15,337 bases of DNA from Candidatus Nitrosopumilus sp. (GCA_029880665.1 JAOUNZ010000008.1:1-15337), one strand, 5' to 3'. Counted from the first letter of the stretch, positions 6,556 through 14,018 are shown. Program-made: numbers and translations. The notes: generated from the letters alone by a model not told the origin.

Positions 6556-7707
6556 ATGGGTGGAGTAAAAGTCGTTGTTTATGGCCTTAGTACCGAAGGA
6601 TATGCTATTGCATCCCAAATGGCGATTAAAGGTGAAGATGTTTACATTATAGATGAATCAACCCCATCTGCAATCTCACTCAAAGCAGAAATTGCAAAAA
6701 CATATCCTAATGTTTCATCTCTTAAAGAGGATGAACCACTATTATCTATGGAACCAATTGATGTGGCAATTTCTAAAGCGCAATATCTTTTCTTCACTCC
6801 AAGAATTAGAAAGACAGGACAAGACATTAAAACTGAAATTCATTCTAAATTTAAGGATGCAGTGACATCATTAAAGAAAAACAGCTCAGTTGTTTTCACT
6901 CTTCCAACAGGGTTTGGAGGTAACAATGAAAATATTTCATTATTAGAACATGTTACAGGTCTTGAAGCTGGAAAACAAATTTCTTATTATTATTATCCAC
7001 TAGAGGATCTTAATGAGCAACCAAAGATTATCGGGACATTTAATGGAAAAGAGGATCTTGTATTATCTGAGTTGCTTACTGTTGGAAAAAAAGAGAAAAA
7101 ATTTGTTACAATTTCATCATCGGAACATCTCCATGCAATTAACATACTATCTAGATTTTCAAGATTATGTAGTGTTTTAGAGGTTTGTAAATACGCTCAA
7201 GATGAAATTACAAAAAATGATTTTGCCTTGGATGATTTTCAAGAAATTTATCTTGATAATATGGTTAGTGGTCTTTTTGATTTAAAATCTTTAGGTTCAT
7301 CATTTGAGGGAACTAATAGTCTGATGTATTTGATTAATGGAAGTGTAAAAGGAATTGATGGATACATTAAACGATTAATCGATAAAATTCGTACAACATT
7401 AAAGAAAAATGACCTGAAAGCAAGCAGAACAAAAATTGCATTATCGTGGAGTCTTGATCAACATGCTATGCGTGGAGATAAAATTGAAATGCTACAAAAT
7501 TTGACATCTAGATTGCGTGATTACATAGGTGATGTCGAAGCATATGAAGATCCAAATTTTGATCTATTTCACAGTGATAAAACTACAATTATTGTTACAT
7601 GTTCAAAATCTGATTTTGACAATATTGAAAAAACCAAACAAGATTCTGATCTGATAATTATAAAAGCTAATCCATTATGTGAAACAATCAATAATAGTAT
7701 AAATTAG
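6556..7707 (+). CDS. Nucleotide-sugar dehydrogenase-like protein with degenerate active site
   Basis: I recognise no exact function for this 383-aa protein, but its layout follows UDP-glucose/GDP-mannose dehydrogenases. The N-terminus is Rossmann-like (VVVYGLSTEGYAIASQ, 6-21) but has GLSTEG where the family has GxGxxG. SVVFTLPTGFGG (111-122) occupies the place of the usual STVPPGTT strand-loop, and SSSEHLHAINILSRF (187-201) the E-L-K helix. Near SSFEGTNSLMYL (248-259), where GGHC-P is expected, the catalytic Cys is missing. RTKIALSWSLDQHAMRGDKI (291-310) followed by TTIIVTCSKSDF resembles the C-terminal sugar-nucleotide domain. It is therefore probably a non-oxidising relative, perhaps binding or regulatory. 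It lies 22 nt before grpE on the same strand, so it may be co-transcribed with the chaperone genes. The fold call is inference from short motifs. Confidence 0.6.
   Translation: MGGVKVVVYGLSTEGYAIASQMAIKGEDVYIIDESTPSAISLKAEIAKTYPNVSSLKEDEPLLSMEPIDVAISKAQYLFFTPRIRKTGQDIKTEIHSKFKDAVTSLKKNSSVVFTLPTGFGGNNENISLLEHVTGLEAGKQISYYYYPLEDLNEQPKIIGTFNGKEDLVLSELLTVGKKEKKFVTISSSEHLHAINILSRFSRLCSVLEVCKYAQDEITKNDFALDDFQEIYLDNMVSGLFDLKSLGSSFEGTNSLMYLINGSVKGIDGYIKRLIDKIRTTLKKNDLKASRTKIALSWSLDQHAMRGDKIEMLQNLTSRLRDYIGDVEAYEDPNFDLFHSDKTTIIVTCSKSDFDNIEKTKQDSDLIIIKANPLCETINNSIN
7698..7704 (+). promoter_or_regulatory. Probable TATA box for grpE-dnaK
   Basis: TATAAAT lies just before and touching the TAG stop (7705-7707) of the preceding gene, centred about 29 nt upstream of the grpE TTG start. 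Archaeal TATA boxes sit about 25 nt before transcription starts, so this would give a very short leader. It suggests that the chaperone genes can be transcribed separately from the dehydrogenase-like gene, as expected for a heat-responsive unit. Confidence 0.5.
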
Positions 7708-7729
7708 CTAAACTAGTACATCGGTTGGA

Positions 7730-8284
7730 TTGTCAAAAGAAACTAATTCTAATGAAATTCCAGTTGACGTGATATCTGCAAATGAAACAAATTTTCTATC
7801 TAAAGAATACGTTCCTCCAGAAACAAGTGAAGACTTGTTGAAATTATTGGATCTAGAAAAACAAAAATCATCTGATTATGAAAAAAAACTAAAACACATA
7901 CTTGCAGATTTTCAAAATCTTAGTAGAAAAACACAATCTGACATACAACATGGCGTTAATACCAAAATTGATGAATTCATATTAGATTTTTTAAAAATTT
8001 ATGATGATTTTATAAGAGCTAAAGAAGTTTTTTCTGAAAGCAAAATCAATTCAGACGGTCTGGATTCAATTCTTAAAAACATGGATTCATTATTAAAAAA
8101 ATACAATGTAATTCCAATTGATGCATTAGGCGAGATCTTTAATCCGAATTTCCATGAAGCTATATCCATAATTACAGATCCTAGTCTAGATGATAATACA
8201 GTTACAAAAGAGATCAGGAAAGGATATATTTCTCATGAGAGAGTTATAAGACCAACGTTGGTAGAAATTTCAAAAAAAGGATGA
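7730..8284 (+). CDS. grpE: GrpE, nucleotide exchange factor for DnaK
   Basis: The 184-aa product is the cytoplasmic cofactor that releases ADP from DnaK and so resets the Hsp70 cycle. It has a variable acidic N-terminus, a long helical, coiled-coil-prone segment (about 35-100) that forms the dimer stalk, and the conserved beta-wing region: GEIFNPNFHEAI (134-145) and GYISHERVIRPTLVEISK (165-182), which match the GrpE signature. Length is within the usual 170-210 aa. The start is TTG, preceded by GGTTGGA and a TATA box; no in-frame ATG offers a better N-terminus. dnaK begins six bases after its stop, so the two are one transcription unit. Confidence 0.93.
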   Translation: MSKETNSNEIPVDVISANETNFLSKEYVPPETSEDLLKLLDLEKQKSSDYEKKLKHILADFQNLSRKTQSDIQHGVNTKIDEFILDFLKIYDDFIRAKEVFSESKINSDGLDSILKNMDSLLKKYNVIPIDALGEIFNPNFHEAISIITDPSLDDNTVTKEIRKGYISHERVIRPTLVEISKKG

Positions 8285-8285
8285 T
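8279..8285 (+). promoter_or_regulatory. Shine-Dalgarno-like site for dnaK
   Basis: GGATGAT overlaps the grpE stop codon and lies five bases before the dnaK ATG. It partly matches the archaeal consensus GGAGGTGAT. An internal operon gene would need such a site, unlike the leaderless first genes. Confidence 0.45.
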
Positions 8286-8290
8286 AAAAT

Positions 8291-10135
8291 ATGGCTAAAA
8301 TTATCGGAATTGATTTAGGAACAAGTAACTCTGCTGCTGCAGTTGTAATGGGTGGGAAGCCGACAATTATTCCAGCAGCTGAAGGAGCTACTGTAGGAGG
8401 AAAAGCGTTTCCGTCAGTTGTAGCATTTACTAAAGATGGTGAACTTTTAGTTGGTGAACCAGCACGAAGACAGTCTGTAACAAATCCTGACAGAACCATA
8501 GTTGCTGCAAAAAGAAAAATGGGTTCTGATTATACCTTTAAAATTTTAGGTAAAGAATACAAACCTCAACAAATCTCATCATTTATTCTTCAAAAAATCA
8601 AAAAAGATGCTGAAGCATTTATTGGGGAACCTGTAGAAAAAGCAGTCATTACCGTTCCTGCATATTTTGATGATAATCAACGTCAAGCAACTAAAGACGC
8701 TGGAACAATTGCTGGACTTGATGTTGTTAGAATAATCAATGAACCAACAGCTGCATCTTTGGCATTTGGTCTAGACAAAATTAAAGAAGATATGAAAATT
8801 CTTGTATTTGATTTTGGTGGAGGAACACTAGATGTTACAATAATGGAAATGGGAGGAGGCGTCTTTGAAGTTCTTAGTACGTCTGGTGATACTCAGTTAG
8901 GTGGTACAGATATGGATAAAGTAATAATTGATTATGTTATAGATGAATTCAAGAAAAAAGAAGGCGTTGATCTAACTCAAGATTCAACTGCAATGACTAG
9001 AATCAGAGAAGCTTCTGAAAAAGCTAAAATTGAGTTATCCACTGTTATGGAAACTGATATCAATTTACCTTTTATTGCACATGATCCATCTTCAGGTGCA
9101 AAAAATCTTGAATTAAGAATCACTAGATCTAAATTAGATGATTTGATAAGACCAATTGTTGAGCGCTGTAAACCTTCTATACTGAAAGCATTAGAAGATG
9201 CAAAGTTAACCAGGTCGGATATCAAAAAAATAGTTATGGTTGGCGGACCAACAAGAATTCCATTAGTTAAAAAATTTGTAAGTGAAGTTATTGGTCAAGC
9301 AACTGAATCTGGAGTAGATCCTATGGAAGCAGTGGCAATGGGTGCTGCAATCCAGGCAGGAATTATTGCAGGAGATGTAAGTAGTGATATTGTTTTACTT
9401 GATGTTACACCGCTTACATTGGGAATTGAAACCTTAGGTGGGGTAAGAGAACCATTAATTGAAAGAAACACAACAATACCAACTTCTAAGAGTAAAGTTT
9501 TCACAACCGCGGCTGATAATCAAACCGCTGTAACTATTCACATTGTTCAAGGTGAGCGACCAATGGCCACCGATAATGTATCATTAGGAAGTTTTAATCT
9601 TACTGATTTACCACCTGCACCACGAGGAATTCCACAAATTGAAGTAAAATTCGATATTGATGCAAACGGTATTATCAATGTCACCGCTAAAGATCTTGGA
9701 ACTCAAAAAGAAGCAAAAATCACAATTGAATCCTCCTCAAAATTATCTAAAGAAGAAATTGAAAAATTAAAAGAAGATGCAGAAAAATTCTCTGATGAAG
9801 ATAAAAAGAAGAAAGAAAAAATTGATCTAAAGAATGAAGCTGAGAGCTATATTTACACCACAGAAAAATTAGTCAACCATGATCTTAAAGATAAAATTTC
9901 TCAAGAACAGGGAATCAAAATCACTGATGCCGTTAAAGAAGTCAAAGAAGTTCTTGATAAAGAACCATCTGAATTAAAGCCTAAACTTGAAGCGTTACAA
10001 ACTATGGTCAGTGAAGTTACCACAGAACTTTACAAAAACACTTCACCCAATCCTGATGCTAAAGAACAACAAAGCGCTGAAGGACAAGGACAAACAAGTG
10101 AATCATCCTCTACTGATGAAACAAAAACCAGCTAG
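8291..10135 (+). CDS. dnaK: DnaK, Hsp70 chaperone
   Basis: This 614-aa Hsp70 binds exposed hydrophobic peptides and uses ATP, with DnaJ and GrpE, to fold or hold them in the cytoplasm. The ATPase domain (1 to about 360) shows phosphate-1 GIDLGTSNSAAAVV (6-19; Ser where most DnaKs have a second Thr), Lys74, AYFDDNQRQATKDAG (124-138), phosphate-2 VFDFGGGTLDVT (172-183) and the adenosine motif VMVGGPTRIPLV (315-326). The linker DIVLLDVTPLTLG (366-378) is intact. The substrate-binding beta domain ends near 480, followed by the helical lid and a disordered tail rich in Ser, Gln and Thr (about 583-614), with no EEVD end. It lacks the N-terminal-lobe insertion of proteobacterial DnaK. Archaeal DnaK is thought to derive from bacteria by transfer; base use here matches its neighbours, so any transfer is old. 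Confidence 0.98.
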   Translation: MAKIIGIDLGTSNSAAAVVMGGKPTIIPAAEGATVGGKAFPSVVAFTKDGELLVGEPARRQSVTNPDRTIVAAKRKMGSDYTFKILGKEYKPQQISSFILQKIKKDAEAFIGEPVEKAVITVPAYFDDNQRQATKDAGTIAGLDVVRIINEPTAASLAFGLDKIKEDMKILVFDFGGGTLDVTIMEMGGGVFEVLSTSGDTQLGGTDMDKVIIDYVIDEFKKKEGVDLTQDSTAMTRIREASEKAKIELSTVMETDINLPFIAHDPSSGAKNLELRITRSKLDDLIRPIVERCKPSILKALEDAKLTRSDIKKIVMVGGPTRIPLVKKFVSEVIGQATESGVDPMEAVAMGAAIQAGIIAGDVSSDIVLLDVTPLTLGIETLGGVREPLIERNTTIPTSKSKVFTTAADNQTAVTIHIVQGERPMATDNVSLGSFNLTDLPPAPRGIPQIEVKFDIDANGIINVTAKDLGTQKEAKITIESSSKLSKEEIEKLKEDAEKFSDEDKKKKEKIDLKNEAESYIYTTEKLVNHDLKDKISQEQGIKITDAVKEVKEVLDKEPSELKPKLEALQTMVSEVTTELYKNTSPNPDAKEQQSAEGQGQTSESSSTDETKTS

Positions 10136-10151
10136 TTTTTCAGATTAATCA

Positions 10152-10157
10152 TTTATA
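10152..10157 (+). promoter_or_regulatory. Possible TATA box upstream of dnaJ
   Basis: TTTATA lies in the 48-bp dnaK-dnaJ gap, about 30 nt before the dnaJ ATG, and AAAGGA at 10171-10176 may serve as a ribosome binding site. A short T-run (10135-10139) directly follows the dnaK stop. Together they allow either separate transcription of dnaJ or read-through from dnaK. Confidence 0.35.
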
Positions 10158-10183
10158 CGGTAATTATGTTAAAGGAATGATTC

Positions 10184-11239
10184 ATGGCGACAAAACGTGA
10201 TTATTATGAAGTTTTGGGAGTCTCTAAATCATCTTCAATTGACGAAATTAAACAACAATATAGGAAATTAGCATTAAAATTTCACCCTGACCGTAACAAA
10301 TCTTCTGATGCTGGAGAACATTTCAAAGAAATTTCTGAAGCATACGCAGTTCTTTCTGATCCTCAAAAAAGACAAATCTATGATCAACATGGCCATGCTG
10401 GCGTAGATGATCGATTTACAAGTGATGATATTTTTCAAGGAGCGCAAGGAGCCGGATTTGATTCTATTTTTGAATCCATCTTTGGTCGTGGAGGAGGATT
10501 TGGTTTTAATCGACAGCGTGGTTCTGATATTCTATATGAGACTTCAGTAACATTAGAGGATGTTCTACATGGAAAAAAAATAGAGATTGATCTGCAAAAA
10601 CAGATTCAATGTGATATTTGTAATGGATCTGGTTGTAAACCTGGCACAAACAAAAAAACATGTGCTACGTGTAATGGTCAAGGGCAGGTAAGGCAAAGTC
10701 GTAATATGGGGTTTGCATCTTTTGTTACAGCTGCACCATGTCCTACTTGTAGAGGCCAAGGATTTAGTATTGAAACACCGTGCAGTGAATGTAAAGGACA
10801 AGGAAGGAAAAAAGGCACTAAAAAAATCTCGTTCGAAATTCCACCTGGGATTGATTCAGGTGATTATACTGTCGCTGGAGAAGGAAATGAAATTCCTGAT
10901 GGTTCTAATGGTGATCTAATTGTTAGAGTTCGGGTTCAACCCCATTCCAAATTCAACAGAGATGGAAAAGATATTTTTTACGATCATGATGTTTCAATGG
11001 TTGATGCAGCGTTAGGTTGCGATATCACTGTTCCAACATTGGAAGGTATGGAAAAAATTAAAGTTGATTCTGGTAGTCAGCCAAATACCATAATAAAACT
11101 AAAAGGAAAGGGAGTTCCACATATCAATTATAGAGGCCGAGGGGATCAATATGTTAGAATTGTGGTAACAATCCCTAAAAAACTCAACAAACATCAAAAA
11201 AGCCTTCTAGATGAATTTAAAAAAATCAGTGATAATTGA
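10184..11239 (+). CDS. dnaJ: DnaJ, type I (class A) Hsp40 co-chaperone
   Basis: This 351-aa protein delivers clients to DnaK and stimulates its ATPase. The J domain (about 5-70) carries HPD at 34-36. A Gly/Phe-rich linker follows (about 85-110). All four CxxCxGxG zinc motifs are present: CDICNGSG (143), CATCNGQG (160), CPTCRGQG (186) and CSECKGQG (200), giving two zinc centres as in full-length bacterial DnaJ. The C-terminal beta domains include GEGNEIPDGSNGDL (232-245) and a dimerisation end near 330-351. Length is close to that of typical type I DnaJ (about 370). It follows dnaK by 48 bp and precedes the nucleotidase-like gene by only six bases. Confidence 0.98.
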   Translation: MATKRDYYEVLGVSKSSSIDEIKQQYRKLALKFHPDRNKSSDAGEHFKEISEAYAVLSDPQKRQIYDQHGHAGVDDRFTSDDIFQGAQGAGFDSIFESIFGRGGGFGFNRQRGSDILYETSVTLEDVLHGKKIEIDLQKQIQCDICNGSGCKPGTNKKTCATCNGQGQVRQSRNMGFASFVTAAPCPTCRGQGFSIETPCSECKGQGRKKGTKKISFEIPPGIDSGDYTVAGEGNEIPDGSNGDLIVRVRVQPHSKFNRDGKDIFYDHDVSMVDAALGCDITVPTLEGMEKIKVDSGSQPNTIIKLKGKGVPHINYRGRGDQYVRIVVTIPKKLNKHQKSLLDEFKKISDN

Positions 11240-11245
11240 TAAAAA

Positions 11246-11779
11246 ATGAAAATTGCGTTAGATGTTGATGGAGTACTTGCAGATGTCATTAAATCTTGGC
11301 TTATTTACAGTAATACAATTAGACCAAAAATCTCCAAACATGAGATAACTGACTGGGAATTTTGGCAGAAATTTCAAATAAATCGTTTTGATTTTTATGC
11401 GGAATTAAATTCTTGTTGGAAACATTGGGATTTGATACCTCCTACTGAAGAAAATTTATCAACTACCACAAGAAATCTTTCAAATCTTGGTCAAGTGGAT
11501 ATAGTTACTGCACGAGAAAAATCTACTGATTCATTTGTAAAAAATTGGTTAACTCATCACAATATATCGTATGATAACTATATTTCTGTAATTGATGGGC
11601 CTATGAAAGCTGATTTGGATTATGATGTGTTCATTGATGATTCTCCTCTTAATGCAGCAAAATTTCTTAAGCGTAACAAAACAGTAATTCTATACTCACA
11701 ACCTTGGAATGAATACATGTCTAATGATAGAATTCATAGAATTACAAATCTTTCAGAAGTACAAGATAAAATATGCTGA
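11246..11779 (+). CDS. Small HAD-superfamily 5'-nucleotidase-like phosphatase
   Basis: The 177-aa product has the haloacid dehalogenase core: motif I DVDGVLAD (6-13; nucleophile Asp6, acid/base Asp8), motif II IVTARE (86-91, Thr88), motif III Lys121 in GPMKADLD and motif IV DVFIDDSP (127-134). The DVDGVLAD start, small size and short cap (about 15-70) resemble 5'(3')-deoxyribonucleotidases (NT5C family), which remove phosphate from pyrimidine deoxynucleotides; the substrate here is inferred only. It is a soluble cytoplasmic protein. It starts six bases after dnaJ, with no clear Shine-Dalgarno site, so it is probably the last gene of the chaperone transcript. Its TGA directly abuts the stop of a convergent small gene at 11780. 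Confidence 0.82.
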   Translation: MKIALDVDGVLADVIKSWLIYSNTIRPKISKHEITDWEFWQKFQINRFDFYAELNSCWKHWDLIPPTEENLSTTTRNLSNLGQVDIVTAREKSTDSFVKNWLTHHNISYDNYISVIDGPMKADLDYDVFIDDSPLNAAKFLKRNKTVILYSQPWNEYMSNDRIHRITNLSEVQDKIC

Positions 11780-11944
11780 TTAATTTTTAACAAACTTTCT
11801 AATGCTTATCTGATGTCCCTTTTTGACATGAGTAGAATGTGTTGTTTTTAATAACTCATTAATTTTTTCATCATTATAGAATTTAACGTTGTAACGTCCT
11901 ACAATCTTTTTACAATTTTTGCAATACACTTCTTTAAACTCCAT
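11780..11944 (-). CDS. Small Cys/His-rich protein, putative zinc-binding, unknown function
   Basis: A 54-aa frame begins ATG at 11942-11944 and ends TAA at 11780-11782. I recognise no family. It opens MEFKEVYCKNCKKIVGRY, with a Cys8-x2-Cys11 knuckle, and later has TTHSTHVKKGH (34-44) with His36, His39 and His44, so a CCHH-type zinc site is plausible. The protein is basic. Upstream in frame the reading closes at a TAG (11957-11959), so this ATG is the only sensible start. A TATA-like box sits about 28 nt upstream, the spacing seen for other leaderless-type genes here. It converges with the nucleotidase gene with no intervening base. The ordered Cys/His pattern, promoter and exact fill of the gap argue for a real gene; a role in nucleic-acid binding is only a guess. 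Confidence 0.68.
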   Translation of the reverse strand: MEFKEVYCKNCKKIVGRYNVKFYNDEKINELLKTTHSTHVKKGHQISIRKFVKN

Positions 11945-11967
11945 TTTCTTATTGATCTATTTGGTGG

Positions 11968-11976
11968 AATTATATG
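11968..11976 (-). promoter_or_regulatory. Possible TATA box for the 54-aa Cys/His gene
   Basis: The minus strand reads CATATAATT, centred about 28 nt before the ATG at 11944, which fits a leaderless transcript. It is almost back to back with the TATA-like box of tRNA-Leu. Confidence 0.42.
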
Positions 11977-11978
11977 AG

Positions 11979-11987
11979 TATAATAAA
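11979..11987 (+). promoter_or_regulatory. Possible TATA box for tRNA-Leu
   Basis: TATAATAAA is centred about 37 nt before the mature tRNA-Leu 5' end, giving a leader of roughly ten bases. The spacing is nearly the same as for tRNA-Gln. A closer TTTTAAAA at 12004-12011 would place the start site inside the tRNA and is less likely. Confidence 0.42.
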
Positions 11988-12019
11988 GAAACTTATTCTA
12001 GATTTTAAAAATTAACAAT

Positions 12020-12104
12020 GCGGGAGTCGCCCAGCCTGGTCAACGGCGTAAGGTTCAGATCCTTATCTTTTAGGAGTTCGTGGGTTCAAATCCCACTTCC
12101 CGCA
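12020..12104 (+). tRNA. tRNA-Leu (anticodon CAG)
   Basis: This is a class II tRNA with a long variable arm. The acceptor stem is GCGGGAG paired to TTCCCGC (one G-U), the D stem is GCC/GGC, the anticodon stem TAAGG/CCTTA carries the loop TTCAGAT with CAG at 12056-12058, the variable region is 14 bases (12066-12079), and the T arm is GTGGG/CCCAC with loop TTCAAAT. The discriminator A is at 12104, standard for tRNA-Leu, and CCA is not encoded. There is no intron. It reads CUG codons. It is convergent with gatE, whose stop lies six bases beyond its end. Confidence 0.96.
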
Positions 12105-12110
12105 CTACAA

Positions 12111-14018
12111 TTAGATACTTTTCAACTTTTTTCTGATATTTTTTAAAAGAACATTGTTTATCGTCTCACCAGCAGCCTTGCCTCTTAATTCTTTCATGAT
12201 GATTCCCATTAATGGCCCTATTGCTCTTTCTTTTTGGTTTCTGATGATTTCGTGATTCTTTTCTACTATGTTCTCAATAATTTTTTCCAATTCTTTTTCA
12301 TCTACCGCCTCAATTGAAACATTTTTCAATGCATCTTCAGTTGTTTTTGATTTTCCAGACATGATATTTTCAAATATCATCTCAATTGATTCTTTGACTA
12401 TTTTTTTATCCTCCAGTAATTCAAATGATCTGATAATATTCTCATCTTTTAATAAACTAGAATCTAACCCATTTCTTTCCAAATTAGTAATTGAGGAGCA
12501 TAGAACTGCCGCAACAAATGTGGGATTGATTCTAGTTTTTTCCACTATGTTTTCAAATAGTTCAATGTATTTTGAATCAAAAATTTGTTCTGCTAATTGC
12601 GGATTGATTTTGTACTTTGTTTGTAACTCCTTTATTGATTCATCCCAAGATTTTGGTATATTTTTCTGTATTTCTTCTACTTCTTTTTTTGTAATTATAA
12701 TTGGTGGAATATCTGTTTCAGGATACATTCTTGCCGCACCAGGTCTAGGTCTTAGGAATTTTGTTTCGCCTGTTTGAGTGGCTAATCGGGTATCAATTGG
12801 TATGCCTTCATTTTTGATATACTCAATTCGTAGAATAATTTGGTTTACCACACTATGTATTTTCTCTACCGGTGCAGCTAAAATCAAAAATGCGTCATTA
12901 TCACTAATTTTCAAGTTTTCTTTTAAATTGATTATGTCTAAATTTTCTATACCATAATTTGGCAATTCATCTGAATGAAAGATTCCACCAATTCCAAAGA
13001 ATCGTACTAATTCTGCTATTTCCTTTCCCAAACGTATGCAATCATATGGTGAATATCCAAATATTCCTACCAAATTTCTAAAAGATACAACAAAAATTTT
13101 TTGATTTTGTTTTATCGCGTTTTGGATAATCTTTGATTTGCATTTTGAAAATAATTCAGTAATATCATTTTTATCCGATTCCTCATCATATTTCCAATTT
13201 TTCTCCCTTAATTTTTTTGAGATTAATAGTAACCCATGTTGTCTTTTTGCTTCATATTCTACTACTTTTTCTAATTGCTCTAATTGTTGTACTCCTTTTA
13301 CTTCGATCACCACTCCGCCTTCTTTGATTGAAACATTAACGTCTTGTCGAATGGAACCTAAACCTCTTCTCACTTTTTTTGTAGCTCTCAAAATTCTTCC
13401 TAACGCTAAAGCTATTTTTTTGATTTGGCCTAATTCGACTTCAAATGGTTCTGTTGCAATTTCAACTAGTGGAATGCCTAGACGTTCTAATCCATACTTT
13501 CTTACAGACCCTTCATCACCTAAGATTTTTGCAGCATCTTCTTCAAGACAAATTGATTGAATTCCAATCTTTATTTCCTCAGCTTTATAGAATCCTCCCT
13601 GTGAAATTAACATTGTTCGTTGAAATCCGGTTGTATTGGAACCATCAATCACTGTTTTTCTCATGGGATAGATTTCATCGAAAATATTTGCATTTAATAT
13701 AGATGAAATAATTAATGCGATTTTTCTTGCATCATTATCTAATTCGTGTGGCGGTTCTTCATCTTGCTCTACCAGGCAACTACTCTGTGGATTTGCATAA
13801 TAGATTATAGTTTTTGATTTTGTACTCTCAAACAATGCAGCAGGATCAAATTCGCCTAATTCACTTTTAGATACACGTAATTTTCTCTGGAATTTTATTG
13901 TGTATTCATCTGATTCTACAGGTTTACAATTACAAAATAATTTTTTATTTGTCGCAAGCTGTTGATGAATCTCTAATCCTACTTTTACCCCTAAATTTTT
14001 AATCGAAATTTTTTCCAT
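12111..14018 (-). CDS. gatE: GatE, Glu-tRNA(Gln) amidotransferase subunit E
   Basis: This 635-aa protein is the tRNA-binding and kinase/transamidase subunit of the archaea-specific GatDE enzyme, which activates Glu-tRNA(Gln) with ATP and replaces the side-chain hydroxyl with ammonia from GatD. The GatB-like cradle (about 8-265) opens with VGLEIHQQL (13-21), then KLFCNC (26-31), and has GSNTTGFQRT (126-135), LEEDAAK (158-164) and GIPLVEIATEP (181-191). The AspRS-like inserted domain found in GatE but not GatB lies at about 285-415. RPRPGAARMYPETDIPP (423-439) marks the return to the core. The helical and YqeY-like tail ends with GPLMGIIMKELRGKAAGET (601-619). The length is normal for GatE. It follows gatD by 11 bases, with AGGAT just before the ATG. 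Confidence 0.97.
   Translation of the reverse strand: MEKISIKNLGVKVGLEIHQQLATNKKLFCNCKPVESDEYTIKFQRKLRVSKSELGEFDPAALFESTKSKTIIYYANPQSSCLVEQDEEPPHELDNDARKIALIISSILNANIFDEIYPMRKTVIDGSNTTGFQRTMLISQGGFYKAEEIKIGIQSICLEEDAAKILGDEGSVRKYGLERLGIPLVEIATEPFEVELGQIKKIALALGRILRATKKVRRGLGSIRQDVNVSIKEGGVVIEVKGVQQLEQLEKVVEYEAKRQHGLLLISKKLREKNWKYDEESDKNDITELFSKCKSKIIQNAIKQNQKIFVVSFRNLVGIFGYSPYDCIRLGKEIAELVRFFGIGGIFHSDELPNYGIENLDIINLKENLKISDNDAFLILAAPVEKIHSVVNQIILRIEYIKNEGIPIDTRLATQTGETKFLRPRPGAARMYPETDIPPIIITKKEVEEIQKNIPKSWDESIKELQTKYKINPQLAEQIFDSKYIELFENIVEKTRINPTFVAAVLCSSITNLERNGLDSSLLKDENIIRSFELLEDKKIVKESIEMIFENIMSGKSKTTEDALKNVSIEAVDEKELEKIIENIVEKNHEIIRNQKERAIGPLMGIIMKELRGKAAGETINNVLLKNIRKKLKSI
12127..12144 (+). 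terminator. T-runs that could end tRNA-Leu transcription
   Basis: Two runs of six T (12127-12132 and 12139-12144) follow tRNA-Leu at 22-40 bases. Archaeal RNA polymerase can stop at oligo-T. They lie inside the 3' end of gatE on the opposite strand, so they also encode protein there and may be incidental. Confidence 0.35.

Noticed and set aside
8233..8499. An 88-aa minus-strand frame opposite the grpE-dnaK junction
   Set aside because: It covers the highly conserved DnaK phosphate-1 region on the other strand; its open length is explained by the codon use of dnaK.
12004..12011. TTTTAAAA as the tRNA-Leu TATA box
   Set aside because: It is only about 13 bases from the mature 5' end, so the transcription start would fall inside the tRNA.
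12268..12777. A 169-aa open frame on the plus strand inside gatE
   Set aside because: It is antisense to a clearly conserved part of gatE. Its translation is a low-complexity Ser/Phe/Ile mixture typical of the complement of an AT-rich gene, and no promoter or family motif supports it.
13138..13560. A 140-aa open frame on the plus strand inside gatE
   Set aside because: It lies opposite the conserved cradle domain and shows the same Ser/Phe-rich antisense composition; there is no start context.
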